Shown here one piece after another: positions 46,301 through 56,279 of a stretch of DNA of 64,000 nt; position 1 is the stretch's first letter; the number at the start of each line of letters is the position of its first letter. The notes below the pieces were generated by a model. The model was not told where the DNA came from and ran no database searches. It worked only from the letters and a program-made list of their open reading frames with translations. Both the position numbers and the translations under genes were made by a program. Source of the stretch: Aselliscus stoliczkanus (Eukaryota > Chordata > Mammalia > Chiroptera > Hipposideridae); contig CM066731.1 of NCBI GenBank assembly GCA_033961575.1, forward strand, positions 82,667,501-82,731,500. Reading direction: 5' to 3'.

Positions 46301-47465
46301 TCACTGGCAGCTTGCATTACTGGTGGGTAGAGTGGCTTCTGAGGAGGGTAGGGTTGGGAGAAGAGGATACTTAAGAGGGGCCAAGTGAGAATGGTTTGTG
46401 AAGCTGAGGCTGAGCTTCACTGCCAAGGGGAGGGGTCCAGGAGGGGGCAGAACTGGAGATTCAAATGTGGGAAGGGGTAGGTGGTCTTGGAGGCATGGCA
46501 GGTGCACAGGAGTAGAGGGAGGAGAGCCCGGAAGCATCCCTGAGTCCCTCCAGGCCCCTCGTTGGCAGTGGTGTGAAGCCATTTTCACTCATCATGGGTC
46601 TGTGCATGGCCATAAAATATGTGATGACACTGGCTTTGGTCATTAAGTAAATGGGATAAAGAAATAATTGGAAAATGGATCCCTGCCTAGAGGAGTAGAA
46701 TTGTTCCCTGTGCTATATTGTCCACACCCTGTTCCGGAATAATCTTCAGATTCAGGCTAGTAAGGATGTCAGGCTTAGGTGCTCTGAGAAACTGCCTTGA
46801 AAACAGCCTGAAATTACCCATGACAGTGGAAGAGCCTTTGTCTCCTGAACAGGAGGAGGAAAAAGTGTTCCCTGGGGGTGGCAGGAGCGGGAAGGAAGGA
46901 GCACAGTCCCAATGAGCCCCTGAATGCTAAACCCGAACCAAGAGACTTCCCTAGTCAGGGCAGTGCTCACCGCCCACCTGGGGGTGGCCAGGGGCTGGGA
47001 AGGGGGGCACTTAGGCTGCAGGAGGGGGAGGAGGTGGCCTGTGTGAGGAGCACATGCTTTTGTCTGCAAGTCTACTCAGCCATCTCTCGGGTCCCGCAAT
47101 TCTCACCCTCATGCTGGACCCACAGCCCACCCACCAGACCAGAGCTTCTCTTGGGGTCCCAGTGGACAGAGAGTTGGGGTTATGGTTATTCAAGACACAG
47201 CCCTGGGAGGAAGGACTGGTTTTCTGGAGAAGCCGTGTGGGGAGGGTGGATATGAATCCCCCAAACCTTTACAAAGAACTCAGTGTCATATTGAAATGCT
47301 TCTCTGATATGCCTGTCTCTGCTCCAGACCTGGCCTGGGGCTGCAGCCCCATCCCTCACTCTGGGGCTCACAGCCTAGAGTGCCATTCTGCACCCCTCAC
47401 GTTTTTGATTGTTAAAAGCAGAAACTGTGTTCTTTCATTCTGCTGTGTCTGCATGTCAACAAGCA
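46301..47465. other. Non-coding interval, nothing recognisable
   Basis: Longer frames (for example plus 47054-47734 and minus 47368-47967) overlap each other antisense, contain a recognisable MITE remnant and show no domain, so they are not supported as genes. Confidence 0.4.
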
Positions 47466-47740
47466 CTGGATCAGGCACCCACTGGTGTTTAAAACATTTT
47501 CCCCGTACTCCCTCTAAAAACAATTCAGGAGCAGTCCCAAGGAGCTTTCCCACTTCAGTCATACATGTGGCACTGTATGCAAGTTTTTCCATGCCAAAGC
47601 TCTCAGATGTCTGCACCATCAGGCTCACTTCATGTACTTGTTCAAAATACAGATTCCTGGGCCTCACCCCAGAGCCACAGAACCAGGGCCCCGGCATCAG
47701 AACTGTATTTACATTAACTAGATGCTTGAATTGAAGGGAA
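47466..47740. mobile_element. MER5/MER20-like hAT MITE remnant
   Basis: 'CAAAATACAGATTCCTGGGC' CTCACCCCAGAG and 'GCATCAGAACTGTATTTACA' resemble the MER5 group; the left boundary is vague. Confidence 0.55.
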
Positions 47741-48173
47741 ATGCCTCTGTTTAGAGTGCAACGTCCCATCAGGACAGATCCCCCTGTATGAAACAGCTGC
47801 ATGCAAAAAAATTTTACAGAAAGTAAAAACTTTGAAATTCTCCAAGTAAGATATGCAAGATAGGCGAGGATTTGTTTTGATAAACATTGAGAACAAAACA
47901 ATCTACTGGAAGATACAGATGGAAGTGGAATGAGTAAGCCAGTGATGGAGAAAGGAATTTTTACCAAATCAATTTATCCTTACCCCATGTCCATTTGATG
48001 CCCTTGAAAATAAATCACTGGTCATGTAGCAAAAAATAAATACATAAAAATGTAATGTGCCTGTGCCCATGCATTAGTGGCTTTCTGTACAATAAAGGAA
48101 AGAGGAGAGAAACTGTAGTAGAGTCATCAGAATGTGGTGAACCTCTCCTGCCTGCCACTGGCACACGGCAATT

Positions 48174-48560
48174 CTATGTCCATCCTCCACGGACACCCGT
48201 GTAAACTGTGAAGAGTCCGGCTGTGTGCTCACTAAAGGCTCTGCTGACTAACATATCTCTCTTAGTGGAAAACTTTCCCATGGGACCATCTGGCCCTGCT
48301 CCTTTCACATTAATGTGAAAGTTGTCCTCAGACCAGACCCCATACTTTGGTTTCTTGTGGACCATGGCCAGTGCTGGGACCTCACCAAAGAGGTAACCAC
48401 TCCGCCCCAGAAGAGCACCTGAGCAGCACGGTAGGGATCCGTCTGTCTCATATGTTCTCTAAGTGATTCTGAGATACCAAGTCAGGGAACCCACGGATGA
48501 GATGTTGACGGTCTGTTGCAGTCTTTTCAATTTCTATTGCCTCTCCAGCTGGAGACTTAC
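48174..48560 (-). pseudogene. Unidentified coding-like segment, possibly a decayed retrocopy
   Basis: On the minus strand one frame stays open from about 48460 to the stop at 48174, containing VHKKPKYGVWSEDNFHINV. A second frame is open further upstream (48560 to 48448), containing AIEIEKTATDRQHLIRGFP. If these belong together the reading frame is broken by at least one indel. AT-rich sequence downstream (48000-48120) could be a 3' UTR. I do not recognise the protein, and chance openness is possible. Confidence 0.2.
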
Positions 48561-49749
48561 TTTATGGGCTCTTCCACCCATTCCTTGCCCACCCCCAGCC
48601 CTCTCCTCCATGCTCCTGCTATAGATGCTCCATATCATTAACCTTAACTGTCACTCTAACCCCAGTCCTGACTCTAGCCACAGCTCTGACCCAGATCCTG
48701 CCCCTTTGCTCCCAGGTTCCATACTCTTTCTATTCACTTAAAAATAATTGTCGATATACAGAAAAATTCACATTTTTTGGCACATGAATTTTGAGACACG
48801 AATATAGTCATGCAACCATTCCTGTAAGCAAGATACGAAACAGTTCCAGTCCCCCGACAATGACTTCCTGATGTCCTCCTGTAGCCATTTCCTCCCCTAG
48901 CCTCTAGCCCCTGACAGCTACTTATTTCTTCCTATAATTTTTTGTTTCCATAATTTTGTCTTTTCCAGAATGTCATAAAGGTCTATGATATCTTCCAGAA
49001 TGTCATGGAATCATACAGTATGTACCCTTTGAGCCTGGCTTTTATTATGCACTTGAGATTCATCATGCACATGTGTCAGCAGTTCATTTCCTTTTATTGC
49101 TGAGTAGTATTTCATTGTATGGATGTACCAGTTTGTTTATTCACCCACCTGTTGAAGGACATGGTGGGTTGTTTCCAGTTTGGGGTGATTATAAATAAAG
49201 CTGCTATAAACACTTGTATATAGGTTTCTGTGTGGATGTATGTTTTATTTCTCTTGGGTAAGGTGATTGCTGGGTCATGTGATAAGTTTGTGTTTAACTT
49301 TGTATGAAACTGGCAAGTACTTTTCCAAAGTGACTAAACCATTTTGTATGTATATATACACAAACAATGTATGAATTTATTTGTATGCATATATGAGTAT
49401 GTTTATAGGCACATACACATATATTTATATTTACACGTGTATATACACAACAGAGAGAGAAACATTTTGTTTGTTTGTGTGCATGTATGTATGCATGTAT
49501 GTATGTATTCACAAGTAATGTATGAGAGTTCCGGTTCCTCCACACCTCTTTTAGCACTTGTATGGTTCTTTTTTAAAATGTCATTCTATTAGAGGTGTAG
49601 TCACACTCCACTGTGGTCTTCGTCTGAATGTCCCTAAAGACTAATGATGTTAACCATCTCTTCATGGGTTTATTTACCATCCATATATTTTATTTGATGA
49701 AGTGTATAAAACTTTTGTTTATTTCTTTATTTCTTTCTTTATTTATTTA

Positions 49750-50193
49750 GATTTTTATTGGGGTATTGGGAGAGGGAACAGCGTTGGGGAATCGGGGAAG
49801 GGGAACAGACAAGTTGCTGTCCTTTTGTTCTTCAGTCTAGTTGTGGAGGACATTGCTTCACTGGCCCATGTTGGTATTTTGATCATACCCGGGTGAGGCA
49901 AATCAATCGTCAGCCATTGGACAGCTGCTCACTGCGGCTCACAGCAGCTCACTCTGGCTGCCAGCCGCTCACACTGGCTGCCAGACACTCATGGTAGCTC
50001 AGCCCACTGCAGGCTCACTGCAGCCTACACCGTCCCCAGTGGTTCACAGCAGCCCAGCTCCAGGTCGAGCTGTTGTTCACTATCTTAGCTATAGTGGGTG
50101 CAACATCACTGGCCCATGTGGGATCCGAACCAGCGGCCCTGCTGCTCAGAGCTTGTGCTCCCAACTCTTAACCAACAAGCCACTTGGCAGGCC
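49750..50193 (-). mobile_element. SINE type A long form, minus, in the ancient L1
   Basis: TTTTTATTGGGGTATTGGGA (reverse tail), body and a terminal reverse head (AACCAACAAGCCACTTGGCA). The flanks are too AT-rich to call a target duplication. Confidence 0.9.
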
Positions 50194-50298
50194 CTTTTGT
50201 CCATTTTTAATTGGATTGTTTTAATTAGTTTTTCTCCTATTGAATTTTGAGAGTTTCTTCTATAGTCTGATATAATTTTGCAGAAATGTGTTTTATGG

Positions 50299-51269
50299 AC
50301 TTCCGGTAAAATGGTGGAATAGACAGACACTGTGCTAACTACCTGCCAGGATCACACCAAGATTACAAACAAATTATACAGCATTCAACCATGGAGGGCC
50401 CCAGAACACTAAATGAACAGAACCACTAAACGAAGAACTTAAAGAGGAGACCACGTCGGGTCTGGTGGGACAGGCGGAGACAAGAGAGGGTGAACCCCGG
50501 TTGGGGGAGAGACCCTCTGGCCGCACACCAAGCTCACCAGCCCAGAGTTTCTTTGCTGGGAAGAGGACTTCCAAGATAGCTGGCAGTAAATTAGTGAGGA
50601 CTCTCTTTGCTCAGCTTGGTAAGGCTAAGAGCCGCTAGAGAATCAGTGGGTCCCGCACACGGGCTTGGTCGCAGGTGAGCACTTACCTGGTTCCTGGTGG
50701 AGGGAGTGGCTGTGTGAGCCGAGCCTGGGAGCCTGCGGGGATGGACTGAACTGAGCACCTTTGGTGCAAAGGCTGGAGGTTTTTGGACTATTGTTCCCCT
50801 GGTGTGGAGCCTGAATGTGAGTGGTGTAAGGAGGGCACCATTTTGTCAGGGTTGGGCCCTCCCACAGAGGATCAGGTCCGGGACCTCATTGGTCTGGTGG
50901 AATTGGCGCAGAAGTGTGTGTGTGCGCTTGTGCGCGCGCATTGGATCCCCACCCTCCGACTGGCTTATACTGCGTTGCCAGGGAAACGCTGGGCGGGTGC
51001 CTTCCAGCTCCAACAGGCTGCTCAGTGAGACACAGGATAGCGCGAGCTGCCTCGGGTCCCCGCTCTCCGCACTGAGCTTGCAGAGTTGCCAGGCTGGTGA
51101 TTGGTTGTTGGGTTGATCGGCCTGATCTGCAAGCAGCTGATTGGGACACGCCGAGACTGGGAGTTTTCCTGGGAGTGTTGGGCCGTGAGCTGTGTGCCTG
51201 CGTGATCCAGCCAGGCCTCTCCTGGTGATCTATCTAATACATCAAAGCAATCCCAGAGCAACAGGCAGA
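50299..51269 (+). promoter_or_regulatory. L1 copy 1 5' UTR and presumed internal promoter
   Basis: GC- and CpG-rich compared with the surrounding old L1. It contains one unit (about 50944-51060) homologous to the tandem units of copy 2's 5' UTR, for example GGATCCCCACCCTCCG, TTATACTGCGTTGCCAGG and CTCCAACAGGCTGCTCAGTG. Promoter function is inferred from its position in L1. Confidence 0.6.
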
Positions 51270-52139
51270 ATGGGGAAACAAAGAAACATGTCACAAGTAA
51301 AAGATCAGAAGAAACCTCTAAAAATGGAACCAAATGAAGCAGAGGGATCCAACCTTTCAGAGACAGAGTTTAGAACACTGATGATAAGAATGTTTAACAA
51401 ACTTAGTGAGGACATAAAGAAGGATAGAGAAATCATAAAAAACAACCAGTTAGAACTAAATACAATAACTGAAATGAAGGACACACTCGAAAGAATCACC
51501 AGTAGACTAGATGAAGCAGAGGAGCGGATCAGTGATTTGGAAGACAAACTAGCAGAAATCACCCAGCTGGCACAACAAAAAAACCAAAGAATAAAAAACA
51601 ATGAAAATAGTTTAAGAGCCCTATGGGACAAGGTGATGCACAACAACCATAGACTCATAGGAATACCAGAAGGAAAAGAGAAGAAGCAAGGGGTCGAGAA
51701 TGTATTTGAAAAAATAATGACTGAAAACTTCCCTACCCTGGTGAAGGAAATGAATGTACATGCCCAGGAAGTGCAGAGGGTTCCACACAAGCTGAACCCA
51801 GACAGGTCCACACCAAGACACATCATAGTTAAAATGGTAAAGGTTAAAGACAGAGACAGAATCCTAGAGGCAGCAAGAGAAAGACAGCAGGTTACATACA
51901 AAGGAACTCCTGTTAGACTAACAGCTGACTTGTCTACAGAAACTCTGCAGGCCAGAAGGGAGTGGCAGGAGATATTCAAAGTGACACAAAATAAAGGCCT
52001 ACAACCAAGACTGCTCTACCCAGCACGGCTATCACTTAAAATTGAAGGAGAAATAAAGAGCTTCTCAGAAAAGAATAAGCTTAAGGAATTCATTACCACC
52101 AAGCCAGCATTGCAAGAAATGTTAAAAGGGCTTTTTTAA
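51270..52139 (+). CDS. LINE-1 ORF1 protein, open reading frame intact
   Basis: A 289-residue open frame from ATG at 51270 (context GGCAGAATGG). The same frame is open upstream to 51192 but has no earlier ATG, so 51270 is the best start. Residues about 45-130 are a heptad-rich coiled coil (RLDEAEERISDLEDKL), which trimerises ORF1p. From about 130 comes the RRM-like domain (HRLIGIPEG, TPRHIIVKM), then the C-terminal domain with PVRLTADLS, ETLQARREWQ and LKEFITTKPALQEMLK. ORF1p binds L1 RNA as a nucleic-acid chaperone in the cytoplasmic RNP. It lacks any partner ORF2 in this element. Whether it is expressed is unknown. Confidence 0.9.
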   Translation: MGKQRNMSQVKDQKKPLKMEPNEAEGSNLSETEFRTLMIRMFNKLSEDIKKDREIIKNNQLELNTITEMKDTLERITSRLDEAEERISDLEDKLAEITQLAQQKNQRIKNNENSLRALWDKVMHNNHRLIGIPEGKEKKQGVENVFEKIMTENFPTLVKEMNVHAQEVQRVPHKLNPDRSTPRHIIVKMVKVKDRDRILEAARERQQVTYKGTPVRLTADLSTETLQARREWQEIFKVTQNKGLQPRLLYPARLSLKIEGEIKSFSEKNKLKEFITTKPALQEMLKGLF

Positions 52140-52195
52140 ACAAAAGAAAGGGGTAAACAAGCTAAACCAGGAAGACCAGGAATACAAATAACAAA

Positions 52196-52780
52196 ATGGC
52201 AATACATATGCACCTATCAATAATCATTTTAAATGTGAATGGACTAAATGCTCCAATCAAAAGACAGAGAGTGGCTGAGTGGATAAGAAAATAGGACACA
52301 TGTATATGCTGTTTACAGATGGAATAAGAGATTTCATGCAAATGGAAATGAGAAAATAAAAGCTGGAATACCAATACTTATTTTGGACAAAATAGACTTT
52401 AAAATGACTACAATAAAAGACAAAGAAGAGCACTATAACTCTAATAAACATCTATGCACCCAACATAGGAACTCCTAATTACATATAACAGATTTTTACA
52501 GACATAAAGACAGAGATCAACAGTAACACTATCATAGTAGGGGACTTCAACATCCCATTGTCACCAATGGACAGACCCTATAGACAGAAAATCAACACAG
52601 AAAGAGGGGCCTTAAATGACACTTTAGACCAGCTGGACTTCGTTGATATTTTTAGAGCATTTCACCCTGAAACAACAGAATATACATTCTTTTCAACTGC
52701 ACATGGGCCATTTTTCAAGATAGACCACGTTAGGCCACAAAACAAGTCTCAGTACATTTAAGATTGAAGTCATATCAAGC
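52196..52780 (+). pseudogene. L1 ORF2 endonuclease-domain remnant
   Basis: Begins at an ATG (52196) with the ORF2 N-terminus pattern LSIIILNVNGLNAPIKRQR, where the conserved N of the endonuclease active site is visible. A short deletion near 52290 breaks the frame. The endonuclease continues in another frame, with MDRPYRQKINTERGALNDT and TTEYTFFSTAHGPFFKIDH. The remnant stops after codons for KIEVISS at 52780. Reverse transcriptase and the cysteine-rich end are absent. It cannot encode a working endonuclease. Confidence 0.9.
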
Positions 52781-53506
52781 AGATATAAAGGAAAAACTGA
52801 TGGTTGCTGGCTGGGAGGGAGTGGGGATGAGGGAGAGGGGGAAGGTTTTGGACAGCGTAGGTGGGTGACTACAATGTTGCCGCAGGGATATGGGGGCAAT
52901 TCTCGGAATGTAATTGATAATGCTGTGAAGATACTATTATGTTAAGTGAAATAAGTCAGTCGTAGAAAGACAAATACCATATGATCTCACTTATATGTGG
53001 AATCTGAAAAACTGAATGAACGATCAAAGTAAACAGACTCATAGATTTAGAGGAAAAACTGAGGGTTGCTAGTTGGGAGGGGGCTGGGAATAAGGGGGAA
53101 GGGGAAGGGATTAGGCAGCATAAATAGACAACTACAATATTGCCAGTTCGGGGAATATAATAATGTTGTAAAAATTTGTGGTGTGTCAGATAGTCACATG
53201 TCGTGTTAGGGAGACCACTTCAGGGATTGAGTAGAGGCTTGATCACTGCACTGTACACCTGAAGCTGATGTTGTATAATATTGTATGCCAACTGTAACTG
53301 AATATATAGATAGTCATGGGATGTGGAGTATACTGTGGAAGGGAGTCAAAGGCATTGTAGTGGAAATGTATGATATGGGGGGGGAGTGGGGTGGCAAACT
53401 GGGGGAGGGGGGTTGTCATTTTGGGGGGTAAAGAGTATAACTATTGCATTGTGTTGTACACCTGAAACTAATAAAAAAAAAAAAGAAAAAAATCAAGAAA
53501 AAAAAA
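52781..53506 (+). other. Rearranged L1 3' region with duplicated module and G-run
   Basis: After the junction at 52780 comes a 3' UTR module (GAAAAACTGATGGTTGCTGG, 52789-52930). Then the end-of-ORF2 block (AGTGAAATAAGTCAGTCG, CATATGATCTCACTTATATG) follows. A second, diverged copy of the module starts at 53052 (GAAAAACTGAGGGTTGCTAG). The end holds a guanine-rich stretch (53377-53428), ACCTGAAACTAATAAAAAAA and the A-tail. Confidence 0.85.
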
Positions 53507-55345
53507 AGAAATGTGTTCTGTGAACATTCTTTCACATTCTGTGATTTGTCATTTCATTCTCTGAAAAACGTCTTTCACTGAGCAGTCATTCTTAATTTGA
53601 ATGCAGTCCAATTTATCACTTTTTTGTGATTCATGTTTTTAGTTTCATATTGAGAAATCTTTGCCTAACCCAAGATCAGGAATATTTTCTCAGATGTTTT
53701 ATTCTAGAAATTATATAGTTTTTGATTTTATATTTAGGTCTCTGTTCCATTTTCCTTGGGATTTTCTATGTCGACAATCATGTCATCTGACAATAAGACA
53801 GATTTATCTCAATGTTTCTGATCTCTGTGCCTTCTATTCCTCACCTTATTGGACTGAGTAGGACCTCCAACCATGTTAAATAGGACTAATGAGAATGGAC
53901 TTCTTTTACTTATTCTTGATCTCAAGGGAAAGCTTTAAGTCTTTCATTATTAAGCATGATGCTAGTTATATGTGTTTTATAGATGCCCTTAATCAGGTGA
54001 AGAATGTTTCTCTATTCCCAGTTTGCTGAGTTTTCTTTTGATCATGAATGGATATTGAAGTATGTTACATGCTTGTCCTGCATCTATTTTGATTATCGTC
54101 TGTGTTTTCTTCTTTAGTTTTATGATTTGGTGAATTACTTTGATTTTTTGACTGTTGAACAAACCTTGCATTCCTGGAATAAATCCCAAATAATCGTGAT
54201 ATATTATCCTTTTTATGTTGTGCTGGATTCAGTTTGCTAAGGGTCCAGGGAGGATTTTGCATCTATGTTCATTTTTTTATCCCCTTATTAGAAATTTGTG
54301 ACTTCTCTCTTATTTTGTTGGTCAGTTTGGCTGGAGATCTATCAGTTTAATTGAATTTCTTGAAGAAACAATTTTTGATTTCATTGATTCTCTCTCTATT
54401 GTTTTCAATTTGTTTCAGTGAAACAATTTGATTGTTTTCTGATCATTATTATTTCCTTCCTTCTGCTTGCTTTGGGTTTAGTTTGCTTCAATTTTTCCAG
54501 TTTCTTAAGGTGGAAGTTTAGATTATTGATTTGAGACCTTTCATTTTTTCTTTTTTTTTTCTTTTTTTATTAGTTTCAGATGTACAACACAATGCAATAG
54601 TTATACTCTTTACCCCCCAAAGTGAAAACCCTCCCTCCCCCAGTTCGTCACCCCACTCCCCCCACCATATCATACATATCCATCACAACTCCCCTGACTC
54701 CCCTCCACAGTATACTCCACATCCCGTGACCATCCACCTATTCAGTTGCAGTTGGCATACAATACTATACAACATCAGCTTCAGGTGTACAGTGCAGTGA
54801 TCAAGCCTCCACTCCATCCATGAAGTGGTCTCCCCAACAAGACATGTGACCATCTGACATGCCACAAAATCCTTACCACACCATTATATTCCCCGAACTG
54901 TGTTCCACATCCCCGTGGCAACACTGTACTTGTCTATTTATGCTATCTAATCCCTTCCCCTTCCCTCCCATCCCCACCCCCCTCCCAACCAGCAACCCTC
55001 AGTTCCTCCTCTACATCTATGAGTCTGTTTACTTTGATCATTCACTCAGCTCTTCAGACTCCACACACAAGTGAGATCACATGGTACCCGTCCTTCTCCG
55101 ACTGACCTATCTCTCGCAACATAATAGTCTCTTCACAACATTATCAATTACATTTCCAGAACTGTCCCCATATCCTTGCGGCAACATTGTAGTCCCACAT
55201 ACACTGTCCAAAACCTTCCCCTTCTCCCTCTTCCCTACTCCCTCCCAGCCAGCAACCATCAGTTTTTCCTTTATATCTGCTTGATATGACTTCAATCTTC
55301 TTAAATTGTCTCTCTGGGTTAGCTTCTTTACCCCCTTTCTTTTGT

Positions 55346-56217
55346 TTAAAAAAGCCCTTTTAACATTTCTTGCAATGCTGGCTTGGTGGTAATGAATTCC
55401 TTAAGCTTATTCTTTTCTGAGAAGCTCTTTATTTCTCCTTCAATTTTAAGTGATAGCCGTGCTGGGTAGAGCAATCTTGGTTGTAGGCCTTTATTTTGTG
55501 TCACTTTGAGTATCTCCTGCCATTCCCTTCTGGCCTGCAGAGTTTCTGTAGACAAGTCAGCTGTTAGTCTAACAGGAGTTCCTTTGTATGTAACCTGCTG
55601 TCTTTCTCTTGCAGATTCTAGGATTCTGTCTCTTTCTTTAACCTTTGCCATTTTAACTATGATGTGTCTTGGTGTGGACCTGTTTGGGTTCAGCTTGTTT
55701 GGAACCCTCTGCACTCCCTGGGCATGTATGTTGATTTCCTTCACCAGGGTAGGCAAATTTTCAGTCATTATTTTTTCAAATACATTTTTGACCCCTTGCT
55801 TCTTCTCTTCTCCTTCTGGTATCCCTATGATTCGAAGGTGGTTGTGCTACACCTTTCCCATAGGGCTCTTAAACTATTTCCATTGTTTTTTATTCTTTGG
55901 CCTTTTTGCTGTGCCAACTAGATGAGTTCTGCTATTTTATCTTCCAAATCGCTGATCCACTCCTCTGCTTCATCTACTCTACTGGTGATTCCTTCGAGTG
56001 TGTTCTTCATTTCATTTATTGTATTCTTTAGTTCTAACAGGTTGTTTTTTATGGTTTCCCTATCCTTCTTTATGTCCTCCCTAAGTTCCTTAAACATTCT
56101 TATCATCAGTGTTCTAAACTGTGTCTCTGAAAGGTTGGATCCCTCTATTTCATTTGGTTCCATTTCTGGAGGTTTCTTCTGATCTTTTACTTGTGACATG
56201 TTTCTTTGTTTCCCCAT
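55346..56217 (-). pseudogene. L1 copy 2 ORF1, broken
   Basis: Starts at ATG 56217 and is colinear with copy 1 ORF1. A nonsense change at about 55918-55920 (CAG in copy 1, TAG here) ends the coiled-coil half. A one-base deletion between about 55800 and 55850 shifts the frame. The C-terminal half, with NLPTLVKEINIHAQ and LKEFITTKPALQEMLK, is then open to 55346. Otherwise close to copy 1, so recently decayed. Confidence 0.88.
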
Positions 56218-56279
56218 TCTGGCCGTTGCTCTGGGAATGCTTTGATGTATTAGATAGATCACCAGGAGAGCCCTGGCTC

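Larger units (their letters stand above)
50299..53506 (+). mobile_element. LINE-1 copy 1: full-length ends, ORF2 mostly deleted
   Basis: The element starts ACTTCCGGTAAAATGG, the expected L1 5' end, and finishes with an A-rich tail. AGAAATGTGTTTTATG (50282) and AGAAATGTGTTCTGTG (53507) form a 16-bp target duplication with two mismatches. Length is about 3.2 kb against 6-7 kb for an autonomous L1. Order: GC-rich 5' UTR (50299-51269), ORF1 (51270-52139), ORF2 endonuclease remnant (52196-52780), rearranged 3' region (52781-53470), tail. The deletion lies inside intact ends, so it was present before insertion. Confidence 0.9.

Noticed and set aside
47054..47967. Overlapping long frames of 226 (plus) and 199 (minus) codons
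   Set aside because: They overlap antisense, cross a MER5-like remnant and show no domain or coding-like composition.
51305..51979. A 224-codon open frame antisense to L1 ORF1
   Set aside because: It mirrors the low-complexity coiled-coil coding strand. A similar antisense frame appears opposite copies 2 and 3, as expected from codon bias.
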